This document shows positions 18,417 through 27,365 of a DNA stretch of 64,000 nt, piece by piece. The stretch's first letter is position 1. Each line of letters begins with the position of its first letter. Position numbers and translations under genes: made by a program. Source of the DNA: Pseudaminobacter salicylatoxidans. Lineage in GTDB: Bacteria; Pseudomonadota; Alphaproteobacteria; Rhizobiales; Rhizobiaceae. The notes under the pieces are model-generated. The model saw only the letters and a program-made list of their open reading frames with translations, did not search any database and was not told the origin of the DNA. The stretch spans positions 1 through 64,000 of the forward strand of contig NZ_QGGG01000011.1 in assembly GCF_003148475.1 (NCBI RefSeq), read 5' to 3'.

Positions 18417-20090
18417 TTACTTCACGGCAACCGCGCCGTTCTGTCCGGCGTCGCCTCGCGAGATGACGCCGTTGCGGCACGAAGCGAAGGCGTCCAGCTT
18501 CGGATTGTAGACCGACGTCTGCACGTCCATCATGCCCAGTATCGTATCGAACATATTGTCATGCGAGAAACCGTCACCGGTCTTGCCGCGCAGGCACGAC
18601 ACGTCGAGCCCGGTGGTCGAGGCGAAGTCGTCCGAAAACCAGGTGATGAAGGGGACGCGCTTCTGCGTTTCCGGTGCCAGGAAATAGGGCGCTCCATGCA
18701 GATAGAGCCCGTTTTCTCCCAGCGATTCGCCGTGATCCGACATGTAGTACATGGCCGAGGCGAACTCGCCCTCGCGCTCTTTCAGCACATCGATGATCGC
18801 GGCGAGGATATGGTCCGTATAGAGGATGGTGTTGTCGTAGACGTTCACCAGCTCCTGCGGCGTGCAGTCGTTCAGCTCGGCCTCGCGACAGGAGGGCTTG
18901 AAATGCTCGAACGCTTCCGGATAGCGCTCGTAATAGGCCGGCCCATGGCTGCCCATGGTATGTAGCACCAGAACCGCATTGCCCTGCAAGCTGTCCAGCC
19001 GCGCGCGCAGCTTGTCGACCAGCACCTGATCGAGACATTCGCCGCCATCGCAGAGGGCCGGGTCGTACTGCGCGTCCTTGCTGTTGAGCAGGGTCGTGGG
19101 GATGCGGTCGGCGACGCTCTTGGGGCCGGTGTTGTTTTCCCACCATTCCACCGTCAGTCCGGCGTGCTGGAGGACATCGACGAGGTTTTCCGAGCTGAGG
19201 GCGGCGCGCTTGGAATAGCCGTCGCGACCAAGATGGGAAAACATGCAGGGCAGCGAAATCGCCGTGGCGGTGCCGCAGCTCGTCACATTGGTAAAGGCCA
19301 CGACATTGCGCGCGGAAAGCTCGGGATTGGTGTCGCGTTCATAGCCATTCAGGCTGAAATTCTGGGCGCGCGCCGTTTCGCCTACAACCAGTACGGTCAG
19401 CATCTTCTTTTTCGCGGCGGCCAGCCGGGGCCCGATGCGGGCATCCTCGCCATAAGGCCTGGCGACGAGATTGGCGTCGCGCATTTCATGGATGCCGTAG
19501 TCGACCGTGGCGACCAGGGCCATGGCCGGGTTGAGGTAGGCCATGGTGATTTCGCGCTGCCGCTGCCAGAACGGCACATAGGTGCGCAGATTGACCAGCA
19601 GTATCGCGCCTGCCAGCGCCACCATTCCAAAGCCGAACAGCGTGTTTCGCCTCACCTGCTGCCAGAACGGGGGATGCACCACCTGCACCCAGGCGATCAG
19701 CAGGCCCGGCACGATGCCGAACGCCAGCATATGCAACAGAAACTCGGCGGTGATCAGATTGCTCGATTCCGCGCCGGTGGTCTGGGCCGCATTCTGGATC
19801 ATGTCGCGATCCATGATCGTGCCGAATGTGTCTGTGAAATAAGCGACGCTGGCCGCGATCATCACCACGGCGATGAACACCAGCTTGATCACGTAGCGGG
19901 CCGAAAAGATCATCAGGAACACGGCGTAGAGCAGGAAAAGTATCACGCCGAACAGCACCAGCTTCACCGGATGGCCGGCAAACTGTTCCGCCAGCTTTCC
20001 CCAGAAGGTGAAATTGCACAAAAGCAGGACATAGGCCGCGACGAGCGCGGTCAGCACATTGCTGCCGATGGCGGGACGACGAAAGGTCAT
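18417..20090 (-). CDS. lipid A phosphoethanolamine transferase (EptA-like)
   Basis: Inner-membrane enzyme that moves phosphoethanolamine from phosphatidylethanolamine to lipid A or core sugar. Five hydrophobic helices in the first 170 residues are followed by a periplasmic sulfatase-fold domain. Zinc and catalytic residues of the EptA/MCR family are present: E238 in VVGETARA, the nucleophilic T274 in TSCGTATAISLPCMFS, and the DH pair in MSDHGESLGENG. Several cysteine pairs fit the family's disulfides. Length 557 is normal. ATG 20090 has GGAG six bases upstream. Such enzymes can lower susceptibility to cationic peptides; the true acceptor here is not known. Confidence 0.92.
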   Translation of the reverse strand: MTFRRPAIGSNVLTALVAAYVLLLCNFTFWGKLAEQFAGHPVKLVLFGVILFLLYAVFLMIFSARYVIKLVFIAVVMIAASVAYFTDTFGTIMDRDMIQNAAQTTGAESSNLITAEFLLHMLAFGIVPGLLIAWVQVVHPPFWQQVRRNTLFGFGMVALAGAILLVNLRTYVPFWQRQREITMAYLNPAMALVATVDYGIHEMRDANLVARPYGEDARIGPRLAAAKKKMLTVLVVGETARAQNFSLNGYERDTNPELSARNVVAFTNVTSCGTATAISLPCMFSHLGRDGYSKRAALSSENLVDVLQHAGLTVEWWENNTGPKSVADRIPTTLLNSKDAQYDPALCDGGECLDQVLVDKLRARLDSLQGNAVLVLHTMGSHGPAYYERYPEAFEHFKPSCREAELNDCTPQELVNVYDNTILYTDHILAAIIDVLKEREGEFASAMYYMSDHGESLGENGLYLHGAPYFLAPETQKRVPFITWFSDDFASTTGLDVSCLRGKTGDGFSHDNMFDTILGMMDVQTSVYNPKLDAFASCRNGVISRGDAGQNGAVAVK

Positions 20091-20254
20091 GGGCGCTCCG
20101 GCTCCGGTTCGGACCATTTTTGCTGTCAGGCCATTCCAATTGTGTTCCTGTCAAGGCGAGCGGAGGTCGAGCCGGCAAAGAATCCGGGAGCACGGCGCTT
20201 CATTGTCGGTCGGCCCGCGTCATGCCCGGTGTCGCCAGACTGCCCCGCCCAGTT

Positions 20255-21673
20255 TCAGCGCATGGCCTCGACCAGCCCCCTGTCGGGGAAGCAGGTCGCG
20301 GCGCGGCCGTTCTTGGCCTGCCAATCGCCAATCGAGCGGCGCGTCTTGAAGCCGGGCAGGCCGTCGGCGCCACCGACATCGTAACCGACCTTCTCCAACC
20401 CTCGCTGCATGGCGGCAATGTCCGAGCGGTAAAGCTCGTCCACCTTGCCCCACTGCCCGGCGAACGACCTGTCGCCATAGGCGATGCGATCCGCTCCGTG
20501 AGCGATGAACAGCGCGTAGAGGTCGCTCTGGTTGTACTCCTTGAGCACATAAAAATTCGGCGTGACGATGAAGGCCGGGCCGTTGCGCCCAGCAGGCATG
20601 AGCAGGAAGCCCTCGGCGCGCATTTCGGCTGCCGGAAACGGCTTGCCGCCGACGCGCCTGATACCCATCGCCGCCCAATCGGCGATTTTCCGTCCCCTGT
20701 CCGGCCCTTCGAGCGCGCAGGAAACGCCGGCAGGGACCGTCACCTCGAAGCCCCAGTCGCGGCCCTTCACCCAGCCGTAATGGGCGAGATAGTTGGCGAT
20801 GGAAGCCAGCGTATCCGGCGTCGAATTCCAGATATCGGGATGGCCGTCGCCGTCGAAATCCACCGCATGCCGCAGATATTTCGACGGCATGAACTGCGGC
20901 TGGCCCAGCGCGCCCGCCCAGGACGATTTCATCGACTTCGCATCCGCCAGACCACGCTCGACAATCTCAAGTGCCGCCAGCACCTCGTTGCGAAACATCT
21001 CCTTGCGGGTCGCCATGAAAGCCTTGGTGCCCAGCACCTCAAAGGCATTGTAGGGGATTTTCGCGGTGCCGAAGCCGGATTCCCGCCCCCAGATCGCCAG
21101 CACCACCTCGCCCGGCACGCCAAAGCGCTTTTCGATCGCCGCCAGCGTTCTTGCGTTCCGCGCAGTGCGCGCCCGCGCGCCGGCGGTGACGCTGCCGAGC
21201 GGCCCGAAATAATTTCCCGGCGAGCCGAACTCGGCCTGATGCTGCTTCTTCGGCGTCTTGGGCCTGGTGCCGGGCATCACGAGGTCCGGCAGCTTGAGAT
21301 TGGGCTTTATGCCGGCAAAGGCGGCATCGAAGGTCTTTTGGGAGATGCCACGTTTTCGAGCCTCGGGCCACAGGTCGCTTTTCAGCCAGACACGGAACTG
21401 GTCGTCGATCTGCGCTGCGGCGGCCGGAGTGAACGACGCCAAAGCGGACAGGATGAAGGCGATGATCGCAAGGGTAAAGGCTCCACGTTGCCCCCCTCTG
21501 CCCTGCCGGGCATCTCCCCCACAAGGAGGGTGATTGGCGGTTGCCGCGTCGGGGTCCTCTCTGCCACGCCAGCGCCTTGCGAAAGACGCAATGAAGACCG
21601 GTCTCTTCCCTCGCGGGAGAGACAGTTGGCAGGGCAGTGGGAGGCCTCGCAGCACGCTAAGCTGGAAATTCAT
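20255..21673 (-). CDS. lytic murein transglycosylase, MltB-like, with unusual N terminus
   Basis: Cleaves peptidoglycan glycan strands to 1,6-anhydro-muropeptides in the periplasm. The catalytic glutamate is E198 in IWGRESGFG; ALGQPQFMPSKYL, DFDGDGHPDIW and a C-terminal peptidoglycan-binding domain (from about 410) complete the family pattern. A typical signal segment (TLAIIAFILSALASF) lies at 67-81 rather than at the start. The preceding 60 codons are encoded by repeat-type DNA, and no ATG, GTG or TTG lies between codon 7 and the signal segment. ATG 21673 has AAGGGGGAAG in front. The gene follows recR by 25 bases. Confidence 0.85.
   Translation of the reverse strand: MNFQLSVLRGLPLPCQLSLPRGKRPVFIASFARRWRGREDPDAATANHPPCGGDARQGRGGQRGAFTLAIIAFILSALASFTPAAAAQIDDQFRVWLKSDLWPEARKRGISQKTFDAAFAGIKPNLKLPDLVMPGTRPKTPKKQHQAEFGSPGNYFGPLGSVTAGARARTARNARTLAAIEKRFGVPGEVVLAIWGRESGFGTAKIPYNAFEVLGTKAFMATRKEMFRNEVLAALEIVERGLADAKSMKSSWAGALGQPQFMPSKYLRHAVDFDGDGHPDIWNSTPDTLASIANYLAHYGWVKGRDWGFEVTVPAGVSCALEGPDRGRKIADWAAMGIRRVGGKPFPAAEMRAEGFLLMPAGRNGPAFIVTPNFYVLKEYNQSDLYALFIAHGADRIAYGDRSFAGQWGKVDELYRSDIAAMQRGLEKVGYDVGGADGLPGFKTRRSIGDWQAKNGRAATCFPDRGLVEAMR
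21491..21530. repeat. Mesorhizobium-type intergenic repeat inside the MltB 5' region
   Basis: This segment (CCCCCTCTGCCCTGCCGGGC, then CATCTCCCCCACAAGGAGGG) matches from memory a short repeat that is very common between genes in Mesorhizobium-like genomes. A second stretch of similar style (GGGAGAGACAGTTGGCAGGG) lies near 21620-21640. Here both fall inside the 5' end of the transglycosylase frame. Confidence 0.5.
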
Positions 21674-21698
21674 CTTCCCCCCTTGCCCGCAAAATGCG

Positions 21699-22304
21699 TC
21701 AGAAAGCCGTCCGCGATTTCAATGCCGCCGCCAGCGTCCCCTCATCGAGATAGTCGAGTTCGCCGCCGACCGGCACGCCGTGCGCCAGCCGCGTCACCTT
21801 CACCTCGAAGCCGGCGAGCTGGTCGGTCAGGTAATGCGCCGTGGTTTGGCCCTCGACAGTCGCGTTGACGGCAATGATGACTTCCGTGATCGCGCCTTCG
21901 GAGACACGCTGCACCAGCTGCCTGATGTTGAGCTGGTCGGGGCCGATGCCGTCAAGCGGCGACAGCGTGCCGCCGAGCACATGGTAGAGCGCGTTCATGG
22001 CGCCGGCGCGCTCCAGCGCCCAGAGGTCGGCCACTTCCTCCACCACGATGACGGTCGTCGGATCGCGGCGCGGATCGGTGCAGACCGTGCAGGGATCGAC
22101 CGTATCGACATTGCCGCAGGTGGAGCAGACGCGCACTTTTTCCACCGCCTCGCCCATGGCAGCGGCCAGCGGCGCCATCAGTTGCTCCTTCTTCTTGATG
22201 AGATGGAGCGCGGCACGCCGCGCCGAGCGCGGCCCCAGCCCCGGCACCTTGGCAAGGAGCTGGATCAGGCGTTCGATTTCAGGGCCGGCGATTCGCTTGG
22301 ACAT
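21699..22304 (-). CDS. recR: recombination mediator protein RecR
   Basis: Works with RecF and RecO to load RecA at gaps. The 201 residues show an N-terminal helix-hairpin-helix ([12 protein letters not shown]), a zinc finger with C60, C63, C72 and C75, and a Toprim domain (about 83-180) with [12 protein letters not shown]. It is third in dnaX-ybaB-recR, a widely conserved bacterial operon. Confidence 0.97.
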   Translation of the reverse strand: MSKRIAGPEIERLIQLLAKVPGLGPRSARRAALHLIKKKEQLMAPLAAAMGEAVEKVRVCSTCGNVDTVDPCTVCTDPRRDPTTVIVVEEVADLWALERAGAMNALYHVLGGTLSPLDGIGPDQLNIRQLVQRVSEGAITEVIIAVNATVEGQTTAHYLTDQLAGFEVKVTRLAHGVPVGGELDYLDEGTLAAALKSRTAF

Positions 22305-22325
22305 TGGCGGTTTTATAGAGCGAAT

Positions 22326-22395
22326 AGCGAGTGGCGAATAGCGAAAGGGAACGTGACATCGCCCCCTGTTCGCTACTCCCTATTCGCCACTCGCT
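22326..22395. repeat. 16-bp perfect inverted repeat between ybaB and recR
   Basis: AGCGAGTGGCGAATAG at 22326-22341 is exactly complemented at 22380-22395, with 38 bases between. Within the element, GCGAATAGCGA-type units recur in both orientations. It looks like a small palindromic repeat element inserted within the dnaX-ybaB-recR transcript, where it would form a stable RNA hairpin. Confidence 0.7.
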
Positions 22396-22400
22396 CCTTC

Positions 22401-22724
22401 TCAGAACGGCAGCTTCATGCCGGGCGGGATGGGCAGGCCGGCGGTAAGCGCCTTGGTCTTTTCCTGCATGGTCGCCTCGACCTTGGTCTTGGCGTCGTTG
22501 TGCGCGGCGATGATCAGGTCCTCGAGGATCTCGACATCGTCTTCCTTGAAGAGCGACGGGTCGATCTTCAGCGCCTTCATCTCGAACTTGCCGGAGATCG
22601 TCACCTCAACCAGCCCGCCACCGGCCTGGCCGGTGGCTTCGAGCGAAGCGATTTCTTCCTGCATGGCCTGGAACTTGGCCTGCATCTCCTTTGCCTTGCC
22701 CATCAGGCCCAGCAAATCCTTCAT
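22401..22724 (-). CDS. ybaB: YbaB/EbfC nucleoid-associated protein
   Basis: Small DNA-binding dimer of 107 residues with the YbaB/EbfC pattern: an N-terminal helix ([19 protein letters not shown]), a central beta sheet with [20 protein letters not shown] and a C-terminal helix. It lies 21 bases after dnaX and upstream of recR, the canonical arrangement. Confidence 0.95.
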   Translation of the reverse strand: MKDLLGLMGKAKEMQAKFQAMQEEIASLEATGQAGGGLVEVTISGKFEMKALKIDPSLFKEDDVEILEDLIIAAHNDAKTKVEATMQEKTKALTAGLPIPPGMKLPF

Positions 22725-22745
22725 GGTGATAGTCCTTCGTGTTGG

Positions 22746-24554
22746 TCAGTTCTCGTCGTCGTCTTCGGCCGGCGCCTCGACCGGCATATCGATCTCCATG
22801 CCCTCGGCTTCCGGGGCATCGGGAATGCGCACGTCGATGATCCTGGCGCCCGGAAATCTGGCGAGGATCGCAGCCACCGTGGGGTCGGAGCGGGCGTCGA
22901 GGAATGCGTTCTCGCGCTTTTCCGTTTCCGTCTCCGCCAGCGTCTGACCACCGGCCTCGCGCGACAGCGCCACCATCCAGCGGCGGCCGGTCCAGGCTTC
23001 CAGCTTGCTCTTGAGGTCGCCCAGAAGCGTCTTGGGCGCGTCGTCGGTGAGGTTCACGTCGAGCCGCCCCGGCTCCACCTTCACCAGCCGGACACAGCGC
23101 TTGACGAGCACCTTCAGCGCCATATCGCGATTGGCGTCGGCCAGCCCGGCGATATCGGCCAGCGACCGGACCGGCACGGCGGGCGTTTCCTCGACCGCCG
23201 GCGGCGCGAAGGCCATCGGCGCGGGCTCGCTCGCCACCAGCCGCATAGTCTGGCCGCCGCCATTGGTCGTCTGCAACACCGTCTGGGAGACGGCATGGGC
23301 GCTGCCGCCCCCGCCGCCCGAAGGCTGCGGCGAGCCGGAGGGCCGCGGGGCCGCGCCATTGGGCAGCGGCGCGCCATCGCCAAGCGATTTCAACGCCTCG
23401 TCCAGAGTCGGCAGGTCGGCGGCGTGCGCCAGGCGGATCAGCACCATTTCGGCGGCGCTGATCGGCCGGTTGGACGATTGCACCTCGGGAATGCCCTTGA
23501 GCAGCATCTGCCAGCTGCGCGACAGGACCCTGACCGAGAGCGTCTGCGAAAATTCCAGCCCGCGCACGCGCTCGTCCTCGCTGAGCGCGGCATCCTCGGC
23601 GGCCGAGGGCACGAAACGCATGCGGGTGACGAGATGGTTGAATTCGGCAAGGTCGGTCAGCACCGCCACCGGGTCGGCGCCGACGTCATATTGCGCGCGC
23701 AGGTCCTGAAGTGCCGCGGCGACGTCGCCCGACATCACATGTGCGAACAGATCGACGATGCGGGCGCGGTCGGCCAGCCCCAGCATGGTCCGCACAGCCT
23801 CGGCCGTGACATTGCCCGCGCTATGGGCGATCGCCTGATCGAAAATCGATTGCGCGTCACGCATGGAGCCTTCGGCCGCGCGCGCGATCATCGAAAGTGC
23901 CGCATCTTCCGCCTCGATGCCTTCGAGGCCGGCGATGCGGCTCAGGTCGGCCTTGATCATCGCCGCATCGATGCGGCGCAGGTCGAAGCGCTGGCAGCGC
24001 GACAGAACCGTGATCGGCACCTTGCGGATTTCGGTGGTGGCGAAGATGAACTTCACATGCGGTGGCGGCTCTTCCAGCGTCTTCAGCAAGCCGTTGAAGG
24101 CCTGCGTGGAGAGCATGTGCACTTCGTCGATGATGTAGACCTTGTAGCGCGCCGAAACGGGCGCATAACGCACCTGCTCGATGATGTCGCGGATGTCGTC
24201 GATGCCGGTGTGCGAGGCCGCGTCCATCTCGATCACATCGGGATGGCGGCCTTCCATGATGGCCTGGCAATGCTCGCCCGGCACCGACAGATCGACGGAG
24301 GGCTGGTCGGTTTCGGCCGTCTTGTAGTTCAGCGCGCGCGCAAGGATGCGGGCGGTGGTGGTCTTGCCCACCCCGCGCACGCCGGTCAGCATCCAGGCCT
24401 GCGCGATGCGGCCGGACGAGAAGGCGTTGGTCAGGGTACGGACCATCGGCTCCTGGCCGATCAACCCGGTGAAATCGGTGGGACGGTATTTGCGCGCGAG
24501 CACGCGATAGGCGCCGGCGGCCTTCGTCTGGGGGTCGTTTCCGGCTTCGCTCAT
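22746..24554 (-). CDS. dnaX: DNA polymerase III subunits gamma and tau
   Basis: Clamp-loader ATPase of 602 residues. AAA+ motifs: Walker A GVRGVGKTT (58-66), Walker B with DEVH (143-146), and sensor segment FATTEIRKVPITVLSRCQR. The zinc-binding four-cysteine loop of E. coli DnaX is largely absent; only C96 remains, as in other alphaproteobacteria. A Pro/Gly-rich linker (about 390-470) leads to the tau-type C-terminal domain. I chose ATG 24554; frames further upstream run through the SRP RNA. No clear frameshift signal for a separate gamma form was identified. Confidence 0.95.
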   Translation of the reverse strand: MSEAGNDPQTKAAGAYRVLARKYRPTDFTGLIGQEPMVRTLTNAFSSGRIAQAWMLTGVRGVGKTTTARILARALNYKTAETDQPSVDLSVPGEHCQAIMEGRHPDVIEMDAASHTGIDDIRDIIEQVRYAPVSARYKVYIIDEVHMLSTQAFNGLLKTLEEPPPHVKFIFATTEIRKVPITVLSRCQRFDLRRIDAAMIKADLSRIAGLEGIEAEDAALSMIARAAEGSMRDAQSIFDQAIAHSAGNVTAEAVRTMLGLADRARIVDLFAHVMSGDVAAALQDLRAQYDVGADPVAVLTDLAEFNHLVTRMRFVPSAAEDAALSEDERVRGLEFSQTLSVRVLSRSWQMLLKGIPEVQSSNRPISAAEMVLIRLAHAADLPTLDEALKSLGDGAPLPNGAAPRPSGSPQPSGGGGGSAHAVSQTVLQTTNGGGQTMRLVASEPAPMAFAPPAVEETPAVPVRSLADIAGLADANRDMALKVLVKRCVRLVKVEPGRLDVNLTDDAPKTLLGDLKSKLEAWTGRRWMVALSREAGGQTLAETETEKRENAFLDARSDPTVAAILARFPGARIIDVRIPDAPEAEGMEIDMPVEAPAEDDDEN

Positions 24555-24675
24555 CCGCTCTTCAGGTGCTCCATGGGCCGCTTCGGGAACCGGCCGATTC
24601 CTGCAACAGAGTGTTCCCGCAGGCTTACGTGCCGTCAACCGGCGGCGAACCAAGGCGGGCAATCGGCGAAGAGGT

Positions 24676-24771
24676 GGGAGGCTGGAACAATGACCCGTTC
24701 CGGGCTCGTTAGGGCTGCTTCCTTCCGGACCTGACCCGGTTGGCGAGTGGACCGTCCACCACCAACCTCCC
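24676..24771 (-). ncRNA. ffs: signal recognition particle RNA (4.5S type)
   Basis: On the minus strand the conserved SRP apical segment GGTCAGGTCCGGAAGGAAGC is followed by AGCCCT. The ends close the molecule: GGGAGGTTGG at the 5' end (24771 downward) pairs with CCAGCCTCCC at the 3' end (24685-24676). A 96-nt length suits the short alphaproteobacterial form that binds Ffh. It lies about 120 bases upstream of dnaX on the same strand, a common position. Confidence 0.93.
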
Positions 24772-24906
24772 GCTCCCCATATCGGCAATTGTGCAATTAA
24801 TTGCAAGAGCGATGGATAAATCGCCCCATGAAACATTCTGTCTCATGAAACGCTTGCAGGCCGCAGGCTGCCACTCTAGCTTTCCGTCAAACACGAGGAA
24901 ACACAC

Positions 24907-25332
24907 ATGGCACCGTCGGGGCTCAAGGCTGGATTCGAACTGGATGCCAGGCTGGAGGCGGACAGCGAACCCCTGATGTGGCTGGGTTTGTGCGAGTTGC
25001 GCATCATGAACGATCGCCGGTGGCCCTGGCTGGTGCTGGTGCCGCAGCGCCAGGACATCGAGGAGATCCATGATCTTACCCCGCTCGACCAGGCGATGCT
25101 CACTTTCGAAGCCAACACGGTGGCGCAGGCGCTGAAGCGTGTGACGGGCTGCAGCAAGATCAACACCGGCGCGCTCGGCAACATCGTGCGCCAGCTCCAC
25201 GTCCATGTCGTGGCGCGCAGTGAAGGCGATCCCGCCTGGCCGGGCCCGGTATGGGGCCACGGCATACGCGAACCCTATCCCCGCGCCGATCTGCACGGCT
25301 TTTGCCAGAAAATCCGCTCGGCATTGCGATAA
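24907..25332 (+). CDS. HIT family protein
   Basis: Histidine-triad nucleotide-binding protein of 141 residues, expected to hydrolyse or bind nucleotide phosphoramidates or dinucleotides. The motif is QLHVHVVAR (96-104): the first His of the usual triad is Gln, with H98 and H100 kept, a form I recall from several proteobacterial HIT proteins. GAGGA precedes the ATG. nudC begins six bases after its stop, suggesting a two-gene unit of nucleotide-cleaving enzymes. Confidence 0.88.
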   Translation: MAPSGLKAGFELDARLEADSEPLMWLGLCELRIMNDRRWPWLVLVPQRQDIEEIHDLTPLDQAMLTFEANTVAQALKRVTGCSKINTGALGNIVRQLHVHVVARSEGDPAWPGPVWGHGIREPYPRADLHGFCQKIRSALR

Positions 25333-25337
25333 ATTCC

Positions 25338-26300
25338 ATGCTCGATTCGACACCAGGGACGCAGTTTCGCCTGTTCGATGCGCCCGAGCGCGAGCCGAGC
25401 CAGCTCGTTGGCTTCGCCGGCAATCGCATCGACCGGCAGGCCGAAAGCCGCGATGAGCAATCCATCCGGCGGGCGCTGGCCGATCCGGCCGCCCGCGTGA
25501 TGCTGATGCGCGAAGGGCGCCTGCACATCAAGCTCATTGGCACGGCGTTCGACCCCTATCTGACGCTCGACGAGGCGCGGGCGCTGGATGCGCGGATGGA
25601 GGATGCCGTGCTGCTCGGCCAAGCCGGTTCCGGACCAGTTCTGGCCGCTCCGGCCGGGCGTGCGACGGACGCGTTGCCGGACACCATGAAGGCGATCGAA
25701 TATCGCTCCATCTATGTGCAGGGGCTGATCGACCCCGAGGGGCTGGGCGCCATGGCGCAGGGCGCATCGCTGCTTGCCTGGCATGCCACACACCGCTTCT
25801 GCAGCCGCTGCGGCCACAACACCGAAAGCCGTATCGGCGGCTACAAGCGCGTCTGTCTGAACTGCAATGCCCAGCATTTCCCACGCACCGACCCGGTGGC
25901 TATCATGCTGACGGTAACGCGGGACAAATGCCTGCTCGGCCGCAGCCCGCATTTCGCGCCGGGCATGTATTCGGCTCTGGCCGGCTTCATCGAGCCCGGC
26001 GAGACTATCGAGGCAGCGGTGCGTCGCGAGACTTTCGAAGAAGCCGGCATCCGGCTCGGCCGCGTCGTCTACCATGCCAGCCAGCCCTGGCCCTTCCCCC
26101 ACACACTGATGATCGGCTGTTTCGGCGAGGCGCTGAACGAGGACATCCATGCCGATTTCAACGAGCTGGAAGATTGCCGCTGGTTTGCGCGCGGCGAGGT
26201 GCGCGACATGCTGGCTCGGACGCATCCGCAGGATCTTGCCGTTCCTCCGCCCGGCGCCATCGCCACCCATCTGATCCGCTACTGGACAGAGAACAGTTAA
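25338..26300 (+). CDS. nudC: NADH pyrophosphatase / NAD-capped RNA hydrolase
   Basis: Nudix hydrolase of 320 residues that splits NADH to NMNH and AMP and removes NAD caps from RNA. It has a zinc ribbon (C155, C158, C173, C176), the Nudix box GFIEPGETIEAAVRRETFEE (216-235) continuing to AGI, and the diagnostic SQPWPFP (248-254). Start 25338 gives the normal NudC length and follows the HIT stop closely. Confidence 0.95.
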   Translation: MLDSTPGTQFRLFDAPEREPSQLVGFAGNRIDRQAESRDEQSIRRALADPAARVMLMREGRLHIKLIGTAFDPYLTLDEARALDARMEDAVLLGQAGSGPVLAAPAGRATDALPDTMKAIEYRSIYVQGLIDPEGLGAMAQGASLLAWHATHRFCSRCGHNTESRIGGYKRVCLNCNAQHFPRTDPVAIMLTVTRDKCLLGRSPHFAPGMYSALAGFIEPGETIEAAVRRETFEEAGIRLGRVVYHASQPWPFPHTLMIGCFGEALNEDIHADFNELEDCRWFARGEVRDMLARTHPQDLAVPPPGAIATHLIRYWTENS

Positions 26301-26313
26301 GCTCAGGATCATT

Positions 26314-26335
26314 TTACCTGACTTCTGTCAGATAA
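26314..26335. promoter_or_regulatory. operator-like palindrome 1 upstream of MarR-GNAT gene
   Basis: TTACCTGAC-TTCT-GTCAGATAA is a 22-base palindrome with one mismatch, 38 bases before the start codon of the MarR-GNAT gene. A second site with the same ACCTGAC half is at 26353. MarR proteins usually repress their own promoter through such sites, so autorepression is inferred. Confidence 0.6.
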
Positions 26336-26352
26336 CTATTGCCGCCCGCCGG

Positions 26353-26374
26353 ATACCTGACTAAAATCAGGCAA
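26353..26374. promoter_or_regulatory. operator-like palindrome 2 overlapping the MarR-GNAT start
   Basis: ATACCTGAC-TAAA-ATCAGGCAA aligns base for base with the site at 26314 (TACCTGACT shared) and ends on the first base of the start codon. The site-to-site distance is 39 bases. Little room is left for a ribosome binding site, so the transcript may be leaderless or use the AGG inside the palindrome. Confidence 0.55.
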
Positions 26375-27255
26375 TGGACAGATCGAAAATCGCGCAAATC
26401 CGCAGCTTCAACCGCGTGGTCACGCGCCGCGTCGGCGCGCTGGAGGAGAGCTACCTCAGTCGCGGCCGGCCGCTCAGCGAGGCGCGGCTTCTCTTCGAGA
26501 TCGGGCCGGACGGAGCCGCGCTGGGCGTATTGCGCGCGCGGCTTGGGCTCGATTCCGGCTATCTCAGCCGCATGCTGCGCTCACTTGAAGCGCAGGGCCT
26601 CGTCACGGTCGAGCAGCAGGAAGGCGACGGCCGCAGCCGCCACGCGACGCTGACCGCCAAGGGCCGCGAGGAACTTGGGGCTTATGACGCCCTCTCCGAC
26701 GGTCTTGCCAGCTCAATGCTCGAGGCGCTGTCAGAAAACGCGCGGGACCGGCTTGTCGCCGCGATGGCGCAGGTCGAGCATCTTTTGACCGCCGCATCCA
26801 TCACCATCAGCGAAGAAGACGCAAACTGCGCCGATGCCCAGCAATGCCTGGCGCTCTATGTCGGCGAGCTGGCAACACGTTTCGAGACAGGTTTTGACAC
26901 CAGCAAGGGAAGCACCGCGACCGGCGACGAGTTCACCCGCCCTCGCGGCTGCTTCCTGATCGCACGGCTCGACGGAAATCCGATCGGCTGCGGTGCAGTG
27001 CGCATGCTTGACCCCGCGACGGCAGAGATCAAGCGCATGTGGGTTTCACCGTCCACGCGCGGGCTGGGGCTGGCCAGTCGCATGCTGCGCCGGCTCGAAG
27101 CCGTCGCTTGCGACCTGGGCGCGCAAACGGTGTGCCTCGACACCAACGGGTCGCTAACGGAGGCGCGAGCCCTCTACAGCCGCGAAGGATATGAAGAGGT
27201 CGCGCGCTTCAACGACAACCCCTACGCCGATCACTGGTTTTCAAAGCCGTTGTAG
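26374..27255 (+). CDS. MarR-GNAT fusion: transcription regulator with acetyltransferase domain
   Basis: A 293-residue protein joining a MarR winged-helix domain (about 1-140, with LSEARLLFEIG, LGLDSGYLSRMLRSLE and a wing at EQQEGDGRSRHATLT) to a GNAT acetyltransferase domain (about 150-290, with KRMWVSPSTRGLGLASRML as acetyl-CoA loop). Such bifunctional proteins are known in actinobacteria and proteobacteria. The two palindromes directly upstream suggest self-control. The acetylated substrate is unknown. No neighbouring gene is obviously its target. Confidence 0.88.
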   Translation: MDRSKIAQIRSFNRVVTRRVGALEESYLSRGRPLSEARLLFEIGPDGAALGVLRARLGLDSGYLSRMLRSLEAQGLVTVEQQEGDGRSRHATLTAKGREELGAYDALSDGLASSMLEALSENARDRLVAAMAQVEHLLTAASITISEEDANCADAQQCLALYVGELATRFETGFDTSKGSTATGDEFTRPRGCFLIARLDGNPIGCGAVRMLDPATAEIKRMWVSPSTRGLGLASRMLRRLEAVACDLGAQTVCLDTNGSLTEARALYSREGYEEVARFNDNPYADHWFSKPL

Positions 27256-27365
27256 GCACCTGAAGGCTCGGCGCTCCGCTAGAGTGCATATGGCAAGCCT
27301 ACCCCCACTCCGTCGCCTTGCCCCGCGATAGCATGAGGGAATAGCCGCATCCGATAGCCCTGGTC

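Noticed and set aside
21534-24734. A 1066-codon plus-strand open frame opposite dnaX, ybaB and recR
   Set aside because: It is antisense to three well-supported genes, and its translation is low-complexity His/Arg/Gly-rich, as expected from GC-rich codon bias.
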